In this document: positions 40,706-48,270 of the stretch, piece after piece
Layout: each line of letters begins with the position of its first letter
How positions within the stretch are numbered: position 1 is the first letter of the stretch
NCBI RefSeq assembly: GCF_900108335.1
Contig: NZ_FNVT01000016.1
Location: 62,001 to 126,000 of the forward strand
Direction of reading: 5' to 3'
From: Nonomuraea solani
GTDB lineage: Bacteria; Actinomycetota; Actinomycetes; Streptosporangiales; Streptosporangiaceae
Length of the DNA stretch: 64,000 nucleotides
The notes under the pieces: model-generated
Seen by the model: the letters and a program-made list of their open reading frames with translations, nothing else
What the model was told of the DNA's origin: nothing
Database searches by the model: none
Made by a program: the position numbers and the translations under genes

Positions 40706-41874
40706 TGGGCTGCCTCCAGCGGTATCGAGGGTGGTACTGCCACCGCCGTGCCGCCGAAGGCGGGCAGGCGGAGCGTGAAGGTGGAGCCGGACCCTTCCTT
40801 GCTCCATACGGACACCTCGCCGGCGTGGGCCGCGGCGACGTGCTTGACGATGGCGAGGCCGAGCCCGGTGCCGCCGGTCGCCCGGGACCGGGCCGCGTCG
40901 ACCCGGAAGAAGCGCTCGAAGATGCGCTCCAGCGACTCCTCGGGAATGCCGATGCCCTGGTCGCTGACGCTGATCTCCACGGAGTCGCCCGCGGGCCGCA
41001 CGCTGACGACGACCCTCGTGTGCTCGGGACTGTAGGCGACCGCGTTGTCGATCAGGTTGCGCAGGGCCGTGACGAGGAGTTCGTCGTCACCCCAGATGCG
41101 CAGGCCCTCCGTGCCGCCGAAGACGAGCGTGATGTCCTTGGCGGCGGCCTTGGTGTTGCAGTGGTCGATGGCGTCGTGGATGGATTCGTCGATCGTGACC
41201 TGGCCCGGCGTCGGAATGGGCTCGGCGCCCTGGATCCGGCTGAGCGTGATCAGGTCCTGGATGAGGTAGTTGAGCCGGGCCGCCTCGTGCTGCATGCGGC
41301 CGGCGAACCGGCTGACGGCCTCGGGGTCGTCGGCGGCGTCCTGGATGGTCTCCGCCAGCAGGCTCAGGGCGCCCACCGGGGTCTTCAGCTCGTGGCTGAC
41401 GTTGGCGACGAAGTCGCGGCGCACGGCCTCGACCCGGCGCCGCTCGGTCTGGTCCTCGGCCAGCACCAGCACCTGGCCGTACGAACCGAGAGGCGCCACG
41501 CGGACGGCGAAGTTGGTGGTCTCCTGACCGAACTTGTGCCCGGCGACGTCGATCTCGCTCTCGCGGATCTCGCCGTCGCGGCGTACCTGCCGGGCCAGCG
41601 CGAGCAGCTCGGCGGCCATCAGGCGATCGCCCTTGACCAGGCCGAACGCCCGTGCGGCCGAGCTGGCGCGCAGGACACGGTCGTGGGCGTCGAGCACCAC
41701 GGCGGACGAGGGCAGCACGGCCAGTACGGAGGCGACGCCCTGCGGCAGGGCGGCTCCCGTCTCCACGTCGTCGGTCGCCACGGCCCGGCGCGGGGCCTCG
41801 ATCTGATTGCGGTAGAACAGGACCGCCAGGGCGCCCACGACGAACCCGGCCAGGGCCGCGAAGCTCATGGCCAT
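40702..41874 (-). CDS. senX3: Phosphate sensor histidine kinase SenX3
   Basis: A kinase of about 390 residues. One or two N-terminal membrane segments (MSFAALAGFVVGALAVLFYR) lead to a PAS-like domain (VASVLAVLPSSAVVLDAHDR, LVLAEDQTERRR). The dimerisation helix carries the phospho-acceptor His in FVANVSHELKTPVGALSLLA, and the ATPase domain has NLIDNAVAYSPEHTRVV (N box), VSDQGIGIPEESLERIF (G1) and GGTGLGLAIVKHVAAAH (G2). Three ATGs lie close together; GGAGG is one base before the first (41883) and ten bases before the second (41874), so I use 41874. It forms an operon with regX3 and is divergent from phoU. Confidence 0.94.
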   Translation of the reverse strand: MAMSFAALAGFVVGALAVLFYRNQIEAPRRAVATDDVETGAALPQGVASVLAVLPSSAVVLDAHDRVLRASSAARAFGLVKGDRLMAAELLALARQVRRDGEIRESEIDVAGHKFGQETTNFAVRVAPLGSYGQVLVLAEDQTERRRVEAVRRDFVANVSHELKTPVGALSLLAETIQDAADDPEAVSRFAGRMQHEAARLNYLIQDLITLSRIQGAEPIPTPGQVTIDESIHDAIDHCNTKAAAKDITLVFGGTEGLRIWGDDELLVTALRNLIDNAVAYSPEHTRVVVSVRPAGDSVEISVSDQGIGIPEESLERIFERFFRVDAARSRATGGTGLGLAIVKHVAAAHAGEVSVWSKEGSGSTFTLRLPAFGGTAVAVPPSIPLEAAQ

Positions 41875-41956
41875 CTCACTCATGCCTCCGATGGTAGGTG
41901 GCGTTTCCGCAGGGACAGACCCTCTCATCAGGGGATGAACGACCCTTTCCTGGAAA

Positions 41957-41989
41957 GTTCATCTTGCTGTAGGGGTTCGTTCATCGAGG
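41957..41989. promoter_or_regulatory. Pho box: three 11-bp direct repeat units
   Basis: GTTCATCTTGC (41957), TGTAGGGGTTC (41968) and GTTCATCGAGG (41979) are consecutive 11-base units, the first and third with the exact GTTCATC half-motif. This spacing is that of actinomycete PhoP/RegX3 boxes (GTTCA-type direct repeats every 11 bp). An additional inverted GTTCATC lies at 41934-41940. The site is between senX3 and phoU, so both may be phosphate-controlled. Confidence 0.75.
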
Positions 41990-42007
41990 GCCACGTACGG
42001 TGACGGC

Positions 42008-42652
42008 ATGCGCGACGCGTACCATGAAGAACTTGATCTGCTGACCGACAAGCTGGTCGAGATGACCAGGCTTGTCCGCTCGGCCATCTCCCGTGCCACC
42101 ACGGCCCTCCTCGACTCCGATCTCCCACTCGCCGAGAGTGTGATTTCCCGCGACGAGGAAGTGAACGCGGTCTTCGCCGACATCGAGGCCTCGATCTTCG
42201 AGCTGATGGCCCGGCAACAGCCGGTCGCGGTGGACCTCCGGATGGTCATCACGGCGCTGCGCATGGGCACCGACCTGGAGCGCATGGGCGACCTCGCCGT
42301 CCACGTCGCCAAGGTGGCCCGCCTGCGGCACCCCGACTCGGCGATCCCGCCCGAGCTGCGTTCGACCATCCTGGAGATGGGCCAGATCGCGGAGAACCTG
42401 GTCACCAAGGCCGGGAGCTGCGTGGCCTCGCGGGACGTGGAGTCGGCGCTCGAACTCGAGCAGGACGATGACGCGATGGACAAGCTGCACCGGAAGTTGT
42501 TCCGGCGGATCCTGGCCAAGGATTGGCAGCATGGGGTGGAGCCGGCGATCGACATCACGCTGGTGGGACGGTATTACGAGCGGTACGCGGACCATGCGGT
42601 GCGGGTGGCGCAGGACGTCGTCTACCTGGTCACGGGCGCCCGCCCGACCTGA
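42008..42652 (+). CDS. phoU: Phosphate signalling complex protein PhoU
   Basis: A 214-residue all-helical protein made of two PhoU three-helix bundles: MRDAYHEELDLLTDKLVEMT ... LMARQQPVAVDLRMVITALR MGTDLERMGDLAVHVAKVAR-type first half, and a second half ending ITLVGRYYERYADHAVRVAQ. The two E/D-x2-R-M/Y-G/A-D metal-binding motifs (DLERMGD and YYERYAD) are intact. PhoU links the PstSCAB transporter to SenX3/PhoR kinase signalling. ATG 42008 starts 19 bases after the Pho box. It is divergent from senX3-regX3, the standard actinobacterial arrangement. Confidence 0.94.
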   Translation: MRDAYHEELDLLTDKLVEMTRLVRSAISRATTALLDSDLPLAESVISRDEEVNAVFADIEASIFELMARQQPVAVDLRMVITALRMGTDLERMGDLAVHVAKVARLRHPDSAIPPELRSTILEMGQIAENLVTKAGSCVASRDVESALELEQDDDAMDKLHRKLFRRILAKDWQHGVEPAIDITLVGRYYERYADHAVRVAQDVVYLVTGARPT

Positions 42653-42689
42653 CGCCCCAGGGGGCTTCACCGCAAGGGCTTCCCCATAA

Positions 42690-42738
42690 GGCGCGCTACG
42701 CGCGACGGGGCTCAGGCTGCGTCCAGTGGGGGCAAGCC
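42690..42738 (+). repeat. Dispersed repeat, copy 1
   Basis: The unit reads GGCGCGCTACGCGCGACGGG followed by CTCAGGCTGCGTCCAGTGGG and GGC. Copies with substitutions occur at 43031-43088 (same strand) and 47424-47475 (opposite strand). It is followed by a GC hairpin. Confidence 0.65.
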
Positions 42739-43030
42739 CCCACACCCCCGGCGAGGGGCCTGCCGGCCCCTCGCGCTCCCCGGCCCCGGGCCTTTTCGGG
42801 CCTTGAAATCGAATCCGGACGTTCGCTTAGGAGCGTGGACTGCCCCCAGGAAATGGGGTGCACTTCGCAGCTCGAACACTTCGCGACAAAGCGGAAGAAG
42901 TCATCTGCACTCCTCACTGCCCTGCAGGAGCGCGTCGTCCATATCTCGCAGGCCGGGGGGCCTACGGCTTCTACTCAGCCAGAGCCGCGGGTACCTAATG
43001 AGAGCTAGCGGGGTTTGTCCGGGTGTGATC

Positions 43031-43088
43031 GGGCTTCCCAAAGGCGCACTGGGGCTCCGGCTGTGTCCAGCGGGCGCGACCCCCGGCG
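43031..43088 (+). repeat. Dispersed repeat, copy 2 (decayed)
   Basis: GGGCTTCCCAAAGGCGC and CTCCGGCTGTGTCCAGCGGG match copy 1 (CTTCCCCATAAGGCGC ... CTCAGGCTGCGTCCAGTGGG) with a deletion of the GCTACGCGCGAC part. Confidence 0.5.
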
Positions 43089-43255
43089 CCAGGCGATTCA
43101 GCCGAAGGACTTTGCCGATACCCGATTCGGGACAGGCTCCCCGTGGGACGCCATCGCCTTCGTCACCCGCCACCGGAAGCGGCCGTTCCCCGCCACGACC
43201 AGCACCTGAAGGCGTAGCCTGGGCAGTCGGGACGGAACGAATCGAGAGTGCCCCC

Positions 43256-43744
43256 ATGCTCGACGATCTCGAAGGCAAGAAGACGGGCGAGCGGCTCCGA
43301 ATCATCCGGGAACGCAAGGGGATGTCCAGACCAGTGCTGGCCGGGCTCGTCGGTTACTCCGCCGAATGGCTGAAAGGCATCGAGAGCGGCCGGCGACTAC
43401 CGCCACGCCTCCCCGTGCTGGTCCGCTTGGCCGAGGTGCTCGCCGTCGGCGACGTCGCCGTCCTCGCCGGAAGCGACATGGACCTCGGGGGGCAACACCA
43501 CCATCCCCATCAGCTCGTTCGCGCGCATCCCCACGAGGCGGTGCCCGCCATCCGGGAAGCCGTACGCGCGCCCCTTCTCACCGTCACCGGGCAGCCTTCG
43601 CCGGTCGCCGCTCTGCGACGGCGTACCTCTGACGCTTGGCGCCTCTGGCACACCTCGCAGTGCTGCGACGTCTTCCACCTCGGGTTCGCCCTGGTGAATC
43701 AGGCGTCCCTCACCGGGGGTGATTCGAAGTCCGAGGAGCTGTGA
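43256..43744 (+). CDS. XRE-family regulator, shortened
   Basis: A 162-residue protein with an N-terminal helix-turn-helix (GERLRIIRERKGMSRPVLAG, residues 11-30, then YSAEWLKGIESGRRLPPRLP). The following part (LVRLAEVLAVGDVAVLAGSD, AVPAIREAVRAPLLT, VAALRRRTSDAWRLWHTS) matches the start of the 400-residue XRE-TPR regulators of actinomycetes, which continue with long helical repeats. Here the frame departs after WHTSQ and ends 25 residues later. So it is either a truncated copy or a shortened regulator. GTGA overlap with the next small ORF shows coupled translation. Confidence 0.7.
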   Translation: MLDDLEGKKTGERLRIIRERKGMSRPVLAGLVGYSAEWLKGIESGRRLPPRLPVLVRLAEVLAVGDVAVLAGSDMDLGGQHHHPHQLVRAHPHEAVPAIREAVRAPLLTVTGQPSPVAALRRRTSDAWRLWHTSQCCDVFHLGFALVNQASLTGGDSKSEEL

Positions 43745-43911
43745 TCGTCCCCGGCGCGGATCCTTTCCAGGCGCCGCCGATCGAGGGTGCATGCCGGTTC
43801 TGCTCGGCCCGGATCCGGCGCGAGACCAGCTCCCTTGGTTCCTTGCTTGGCACCGCGCCGGATGGGCGATGCTGGGAGTTGTACGGTGCCGATGGGAGGG
43901 CCGATGGCTGA
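43741..43911 (+). CDS. Small cysteine-containing protein (56 aa)
   Basis: A 56-codon frame that starts with GTG overlapping the XRE stop (GTGA) and ends in TGA overlapping the next gene's ATG by 8 bases. It reads VIVPGADPFQAPPIEGACRF, CSARIRRETSSL and WELYGADGRADG, with one CxxC pair. The tight overlaps on both sides are the main evidence that it is translated. No homologue is recognised. Confidence 0.5.
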   Translation: MIVPGADPFQAPPIEGACRFCSARIRRETSSLGSLLGTAPDGRCWELYGADGRADG

Positions 43912-44182
43912 CGAACACGCGGAGACGACGGGCCGGTGCTATGCGTGCAAGCGCACCTTCAGCTACGACCCGAAAGAGGTCGAGCTCTTTCTGATCGACC
44001 CGGAAACGGGTCTTCCTCCGGGGATCACGTTTTTCGGTTCGCTACGTCCTGCCAAACCCGAATCCGTGGCCCGATCCGCCGACGAGCCGGTCTGTCCTGA
44101 TTGTGTGGACAAGGCCAAGCGGTTCCATGAAGAGAGCAATCAACCGCCTCATTGGGATAGCTGGCCGCCCAGCAAGAATTAA
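43904..44182 (+). CDS. Small zinc-ribbon-like protein (92 aa)
   Basis: A 92-residue protein with two CxxC pairs: TTGRCYACKRTFSYDPKEVE near the N-terminus and EPVCPDCVDKAKRFHEES at the end, enough for one tetrahedral zinc site. The middle (LFLIDPETGLPPGITFFGSL) looks like a compact beta hairpin. ATG 43904 follows GGGAGG. It is the last gene of the XRE micro-operon and is followed by a 14-bp stem terminator. The function is unknown. Confidence 0.7.
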   Translation: MADEHAETTGRCYACKRTFSYDPKEVELFLIDPETGLPPGITFFGSLRPAKPESVARSADEPVCPDCVDKAKRFHEESNQPPHWDSWPPSKN

Positions 44183-44267
44183 TCGTTCACAGCGGTTCCA
44201 GATCCGCGGAACCTGTGGAGAGCCCATGGTCGTGGCCCTAACATCTACTGCGGACAGACCGGTTACC

Positions 44268-44299
44268 GAGCTGGGCGAAGGGAAGCCTTCGCCCAGCTC
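44268..44299 (+). terminator. Hairpin after the XRE micro-operon
   Basis: GAGCTGGGCGAAGG (44268-44281) is perfectly complementary to CCTTCGCCCAGCTC (44286-44299) with a 4-base loop. No T tract follows. Confidence 0.75.
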
Positions 44300-44387
44300 A
44301 AGCGGTGTGGCGAGCTTAGGCCGGGATGGCCGGTCGCCGTGTTCGGAATGATTGCCGGGAAGGCTCAATTGTCGAACGAGCCACCGT

Positions 44388-45299
44388 TTACGCCGCGGTG
44401 AAATAGTGGCCCAGGTCGAGGTCTGCGATGAGACCGGGGTGGGTCGGCTTCCAGTCCAGAAGCTTCTGGGTGTACGCGCTGGAGGTCGGGTTGTCGAGCG
44501 GGACGATGGACGCGAGAAAACCGAAATGACTCTCCGCCTGGCCTGACGGGATGGCGGCGGCGGGGACGCCCAGGTGATGGCCGATGGTTTCGGCTATCAG
44601 GCGGAACTGAATGCCCTCTTCGCCGACCGCGTGCAGCCGTGAGCCGGCCGGCGCCTGCTCCAGGGCCAGGCGGTACACGTGGGCGGCGTCCAGCGTGTGG
44701 GCGGCGGGCCAGCGGTTGGTGCCGTCGCCGAGGTAGCCGGACACACCGGTGGCCCGGGCGATGGCGATGAGCATCGGGACGAAGCCTTCGCGGTCCAGCG
44801 TGCCGTGTACGACCGGCGGGAGCCGGACGACCGACGACCTGATCCCGCGTTCGGCGTACTGGATGGCCGTGTTCTCGGCCACGACCCTGGCGTGCAGTCC
44901 CTGACCGTCGGTCAGCACGTCGGTCTCGGTGCCGGTACGCCCCGACGCGAGCATGGCCGTACCCGCGGTGCCGACGAAGGGCTTGCCGGTGCCGGCGAGC
45001 GCCTCGCCGAACGCCCGTACGACCGCCCGGTCGGCCTCGACGGCGGCGGCGTAGTTCCCGGCGCGCATGGCGTCGTGCTTGAAGGCGAGGTGGATGACCC
45101 CGTCGGCGGCGGTGGCGGCCTCGCGCAGGCCGTTCAGATCGTCGAGATCACCGAGCCGGGCCTCGGCGCCGAGAGCCTTCAGGGCTGTCGCCCCTGCCTC
45201 GGAGCGGGCCAGGCCGACGACCTCGTGGCCGGCGGAGAGAAGTTCGGGGACGACGGCCGAGCCGATGTGGCCGGTCGCGCCGGTGACGAATACACGCAC
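44388..45299 (-). CDS. NAD(P)-dependent epimerase/SDR-family oxidoreductase
   Basis: A 303-residue extended short-chain dehydrogenase. The coenzyme motif VFVTGATGHIGSAVVPELLS (residues 3-22) with TGxxGxxG, ARSEAGATALKALGAEARLG, DGVIHLAFKH, and the active-site region GTAGTAMLASG with Tyr/Lys shifted to NTAIQYAERGIRSSVVRLPP are typical of atypical SDR5-like NAD-epimerases. The C-terminus (YTQKLLDWKPTHPGLIADLD) is complete. GTG 45299 has AGGAGG eight bases upstream. It is divergent from a TetR gene with two operator copies between, so it is the probable target of that repressor. Confidence 0.9.
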   Translation of the reverse strand: MRVFVTGATGHIGSAVVPELLSAGHEVVGLARSEAGATALKALGAEARLGDLDDLNGLREAATAADGVIHLAFKHDAMRAGNYAAAVEADRAVVRAFGEALAGTGKPFVGTAGTAMLASGRTGTETDVLTDGQGLHARVVAENTAIQYAERGIRSSVVRLPPVVHGTLDREGFVPMLIAIARATGVSGYLGDGTNRWPAAHTLDAAHVYRLALEQAPAGSRLHAVGEEGIQFRLIAETIGHHLGVPAAAIPSGQAESHFGFLASIVPLDNPTSSAYTQKLLDWKPTHPGLIADLDLGHYFTAA

Positions 45300-45331
45300 G
45301 GAGAAGCCTCCTGGCTCTCGATGACTACCGT

Positions 45332-45381
45332 GATGAGACCAAGTCCCATCACAGTAGCACCTGATGAGACCGAGTCCCATC
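45332..45381. promoter_or_regulatory. Two TetR-type operators between the epimerase and TetR genes
   Basis: Two 19-bp palindromic sites, GATGAGACCAAGTCCCATC at 45332-45350 and GATGAGACCGAGTCCCATC at 45363-45381, differ only at the central base. Each has dyad arms GATGxGAC/GTCxCATC, and their centres are 31 bp (three helical turns) apart. They cover the divergent promoter region. Confidence 0.85.
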
Positions 45382-45396
45382 GCGTAAACTGTCCGG

Positions 45397-45987
45397 ATGG
45401 GTCGATGGGAGCCGAACGCACGCGAACGACTCGAACGTTCGGCGCTTGAGCTGTTTCTCCAGCAGGGCTACGAGAGCACCACCGCGGCGGAGATCGCCGA
45501 GCGGGCCGGGCTGGCGAAGAGCACGTTCTTCCGGCACTTCACCGACAAGCGCGAGGTGCTGTTCGGGGGCCAGGAAGCGCTGAACCGCCTCTTCGCCGAC
45601 GCCATCACCGGCGCACCCGGCTCGGCGACCCCGCTCGACGCGATCCGCGCGGCGCTGGAATCCGCGGTGAGGATCTTCAGTCCGGAACGGCACGTGTGGG
45701 TGCGGCAGCGCAAGGTGGTCATCACGGGCAACAGCGATCTGCTGGAACGCGAGCTGCTCAAGCTCGCCAGTCTCACCGCGGCCATGGCGGACGCTCTGCG
45801 GAAGCGTGGCGTGACGGACCCGACCGCGAGCCTGGCGGCCGAGCTGGGCCGCCTCGCCTTCCACAACGCCTATGCCCGCTGGGCCGACCCGGCCAACCAA
45901 CGGGATTACCTCGAGATCGCCCATCAGGAACTGGACGAACTGAGGGCCGCGACCGCCGCACTCGGCCAGGAACCACCGGCAGGGTGA
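45397..45987 (+). CDS. TetR/AcrR-family repressor
   Basis: A 196-residue repressor. The N-terminal helix-turn-helix reads RERLERSALELFLQQGYEST, TAAEIAERAGLAKSTFFRHF, then DKREVLFGGQEALNRLF; the C-terminal ligand domain (about 70-190) is helical, with LAAELGRLAFHNAYARWADP near the end as in many TetR_C families. ATG 45397 begins 15 bases after the second operator, which indicates autoregulation together with repression of the divergent epimerase gene. Confidence 0.92.
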   Translation: MGRWEPNARERLERSALELFLQQGYESTTAAEIAERAGLAKSTFFRHFTDKREVLFGGQEALNRLFADAITGAPGSATPLDAIRAALESAVRIFSPERHVWVRQRKVVITGNSDLLERELLKLASLTAAMADALRKRGVTDPTASLAAELGRLAFHNAYARWADPANQRDYLEIAHQELDELRAATAALGQEPPAG

Positions 45988-46130
45988 GTTACGCGGTTGG
46001 TCGATGACCGCGCTGCGAATGTTGTTCCTGTGGACGGGCGGCGGCGGAGCCTCCTCGTCGACGCCCTACCCTGGTTCAGCTGAGTACGAATACTCATGCG
46101 CTGTTCCGGCCGCCTTCGTACGCTTCGATC

Positions 46131-47204
46131 ATGCTTCTCAAGCTGGCCCCCACCGGACCGTGGCTTTGGGGCACCGCCACCGTCACCGCCGCCGTCGGCC
46201 TGTGGCTTTTGTGGACCGCCCCCTGGGCCGGCGGTAACGACCGCTGGAAGCTGGTGGCCGACCAGTCGTCGGTCACGTACGGAAAGGTCATCGCCACCGG
46301 TGAGCACGACGCCTGGGCCTTCGGCTGGGACATTCTCGGCATCGGCGCCTGGTTGCCGATGGCCGACGGCCCGCACCGTCCCACAGCCTTTCGCTGGGAC
46401 GGCGATCGCTGGACGAAGAGCGATCTGCCGGTCAAGTTGGGCGATATCGGCCCGGTCGCCGCGTCCGGACCCTCGAACGTGTGGGCCTTGGCCAGCGGCG
46501 ACGGCAATACCGCCGTACTGCGCTGGGACGGGCGTTCCTGGACGATTGCCCACAAGCTGCCCGCTGGGGCCGAGAACCTCGCCGTCACCGCCGACAACGA
46601 CGTGTGGGCCTTCGGTGACCACAAGGTCTGGCACTACGACGGCTCAACCTGGTCGGAGGAGAGCGTCTCCTTTCGCGCCTTCCAAGTCAGCGCCCGCTCC
46701 GCCTCCGACATCTGGGCCCTCGACGGCGACGCTTCCCGCGTGCACCACTTCGACGGCGAGGTCTGGACCCGAATCGACCTGACCGCGGCGCTGCCGAAGG
46801 CCCCGCCCCCGTCCGACTGGTCGCCGCCCGAGCCGAACGGTCCCCGGCTGACCGCCATCACCGCCGACCCGACCGGTGTGTGGATCACCGGGGAGATCGG
46901 GGTGTCATCGTTCGTGCTCTCCCAGACCGGTTCCGGCTGGCGCGGCGAGGACACCTCCGCGACGGCCGGTCGCATGTCCCGTGACCTCCCGCCCGTCCCC
47001 GACGGCAGGGGCGGCCACTGGTTCCTGGGCTCGACCGACATCAACGGGTACGAGTCCGCCCTCGCTCACCGCGACCCCTCCGGACGCTGGACCAAGGTTC
47101 CGGCCGGCGGCGAACTGACCTCGCTGTCGGCCGTCCCCGGCGGTCCGCTCCTGGCCACTGGAGCGATCGGCAGAGCGTCAGGCGTCTTTCGCAACCTTCA
47201 GTGA
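46131..47204 (+). CDS. Membrane-anchored beta-propeller-like protein
   Basis: A 357-residue protein. One N-terminal membrane anchor (TGPWLWGTATVTAAVGLWLL) precedes an extracellular domain of repeated units with 'DVWAxG...V.HWDG..W' consensus: DAWAFGWDIL, FRWDGDRWTKSDLP, NVWALASGDGNTAVLRWDGR SW-type blades, DVWAFGDHKVWHYDGSTWSE and DIWALDGDASRVHHFDGEVW. This is the pattern of WD-/Kelch-like propellers found in many actinomycete surface proteins. The function is unknown. ATG 46131 is used although an upstream ribosome-binding site is weak. Confidence 0.75.
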   Translation: MLLKLAPTGPWLWGTATVTAAVGLWLLWTAPWAGGNDRWKLVADQSSVTYGKVIATGEHDAWAFGWDILGIGAWLPMADGPHRPTAFRWDGDRWTKSDLPVKLGDIGPVAASGPSNVWALASGDGNTAVLRWDGRSWTIAHKLPAGAENLAVTADNDVWAFGDHKVWHYDGSTWSEESVSFRAFQVSARSASDIWALDGDASRVHHFDGEVWTRIDLTAALPKAPPPSDWSPPEPNGPRLTAITADPTGVWITGEIGVSSFVLSQTGSGWRGEDTSATAGRMSRDLPPVPDGRGGHWFLGSTDINGYESALAHRDPSGRWTKVPAGGELTSLSAVPGGPLLATGAIGRASGVFRNLQ

Positions 47205-47215
47205 AGCGGGCCGGC

Positions 47216-47425
47216 TCAACTGTGCCGGGTCGGTCGATAGGTCAGCACCCGCGTGTGGCCGTCGAAGGTCCGGGCCTTGAGCAGTTCGAGGTCGAAGTCG
47301 TATACACCGGCGAAGATCCGGTCGTCCCGGAGATCGCTGGGAAGACCGGCACCTCGATGGCGTCGATCAGGCCGGCGTTCGGCAGCGCCCGGTTGAGCAT
47401 CAGGCCGCCGTGGGAGCGCAGCGGC
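47216..47425 (-). pseudogene. C-terminal remnant of a RibD/DHFR-like reductase
   Basis: The minus strand reads GGLMLNRALPNAGLIDAIEV and PVFPAISG in one frame, then after a one-base shift near 47335 RIFAGVYDFDLELLKARTFD and GHTRVLTYRPTRHS with stop at 47216. This is the C-terminal third of the RibD-C dihydrofolate-reductase-like proteins (GGLMLNRALLDAGLID...KARTFDGHTRVLTYRP). Upstream, at 47424, it is cut by dispersed repeat copy 3, so the N-terminal two thirds are gone. Confidence 0.75.
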
Positions 47426-47475
47426 TCGCCCCCACTGGACACAGCCCGAGCCCCCGTCGCGCGAAGCGCCTCTAG
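47424..47475 (-). repeat. Dispersed repeat, copy 3 (inverted)
   Basis: On the minus strand it reads AGGCGCTTCGCGCGACGGGG, GCTCGGGCTGTGTCCAGTGG and GGGC, closely matching copy 1 at 42690. It lies exactly where the reductase remnant is truncated and directly after the gpm stop. Confidence 0.65.
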
Positions 47476-48215
47476 CGGCCCTGGTTGGCGACGGCTTCGG
47501 CGGCGGCCTTGGCGGCGTCCGGGTCCAGGTAGCGGCCCCCGGGCAACGTCGGCCGGTAGTCGGCGTCGAGGTCGTACAGGAGGGGGATGCCCGTCGGGAT
47601 GTTCAGGCCCGCGATGTCCTCGTCGCTGATCCCGTCCAGGTGCTTGACCAGCGCCCGCAGCGAGTTGCCGTGGGCGGCCACCAGGACCGTGCGGCCCGCT
47701 GCCAGGTCCGGGACGATCTCGTCGTACCAGTACGGCAGCATGCGGTCGACCACGTCCTTCAGGCACTCCGTCCGGGGCATGAGCTCGGAGGGAAGCAGGG
47801 CGTAGCGGGCGTCGCCAGCCTGGGAGAATTCGTCGCCGTCGGCGATGGGGGGCGGGGGCACGTCGTACGAGCGGCGCCAGAGCATGAACTGCTCCTCGCC
47901 GAACTCCTCCCGCGTCTGCGCCTTGTTCTTGCCCTGCAGCGCGCCATAGTGGCGTTCGTTGAGGCGCCAGCTGCGCTTGACCGGGAGCCAGTGCAGGTCG
48001 GCCTCCCCCAGCGCCAGGTTGGCCGTCTGGATGGCCCTGGTCAGGAGGCTGGTGTGGACGACGTCGGGGCGCAGCCCGGTCTCCTGGAGGAGCTTGCCGC
48101 CGCGGCGGGCCTCGTCCTCGCCCTTGGCCGAGAGGCTCACGTCCACCCAGCCGGTGAACAGGCCCTTCGCGTTCCAGTCGCTCTCGCCGTGTCTTAGCAG
48201 CACCAAAGTCGCCAT
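47472..48215 (-). CDS. gpmA: 2,3-bisphosphoglycerate-dependent phosphoglycerate mutase
   Basis: A 247-residue glycolytic enzyme interconverting 3- and 2-phosphoglycerate. The catalytic histidine lies in LVLLRHGESDWNAKGLFTGW (residues 4-23), with SLLTRAIQTANLAL, WRLNERHYGALQGKNKAQTR, the second histidine in VLVAAHGNSLRALVKHLDGI and NIPTGIPLLYDLD near the end. ATG 48215 is the family start. It is the last gene of the mshA-ybjN-gpm run, a synteny conserved in actinobacteria next to senX3-regX3. Confidence 0.96.
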   Translation of the reverse strand: MATLVLLRHGESDWNAKGLFTGWVDVSLSAKGEDEARRGGKLLQETGLRPDVVHTSLLTRAIQTANLALGEADLHWLPVKRSWRLNERHYGALQGKNKAQTREEFGEEQFMLWRRSYDVPPPPIADGDEFSQAGDARYALLPSELMPRTECLKDVVDRMLPYWYDEIVPDLAAGRTVLVAAHGNSLRALVKHLDGISDEDIAGLNIPTGIPLLYDLDADYRPTLPGGRYLDPDAAKAAAEAVANQGR

Positions 48216-48270
48216 GCGGCCAATCCTATGGTTCTCGGTGGAGATCACCATTCCGGGTCGGCGGAACAGG

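Larger units (their letters stand above)
42653..43255. other. Intergenic region rich in hairpins and dispersed repeats, no gene
   Basis: About 600 bases following phoU. It holds two copies of a dispersed repeat (42690-42738 and 43031-43088) and several strong hairpins, such as GTGGGGGCAAGCCCCCAC at 42726-42743 and a CCCGGGCC/GGCC stem near 42781-42802. Frames through it are Arg/Gly/Pro-rich and have no homology I recognise. The last 100 bases probably contain the promoter of the XRE micro-operon. Confidence 0.55.

Noticed and set aside
42523..43744. Plus-strand frames through the repeat-rich region after phoU joined to the XRE gene
   Set aside because: The part upstream of 43256 translates repeat and hairpin DNA. 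The XRE domain begins at its own ATG.
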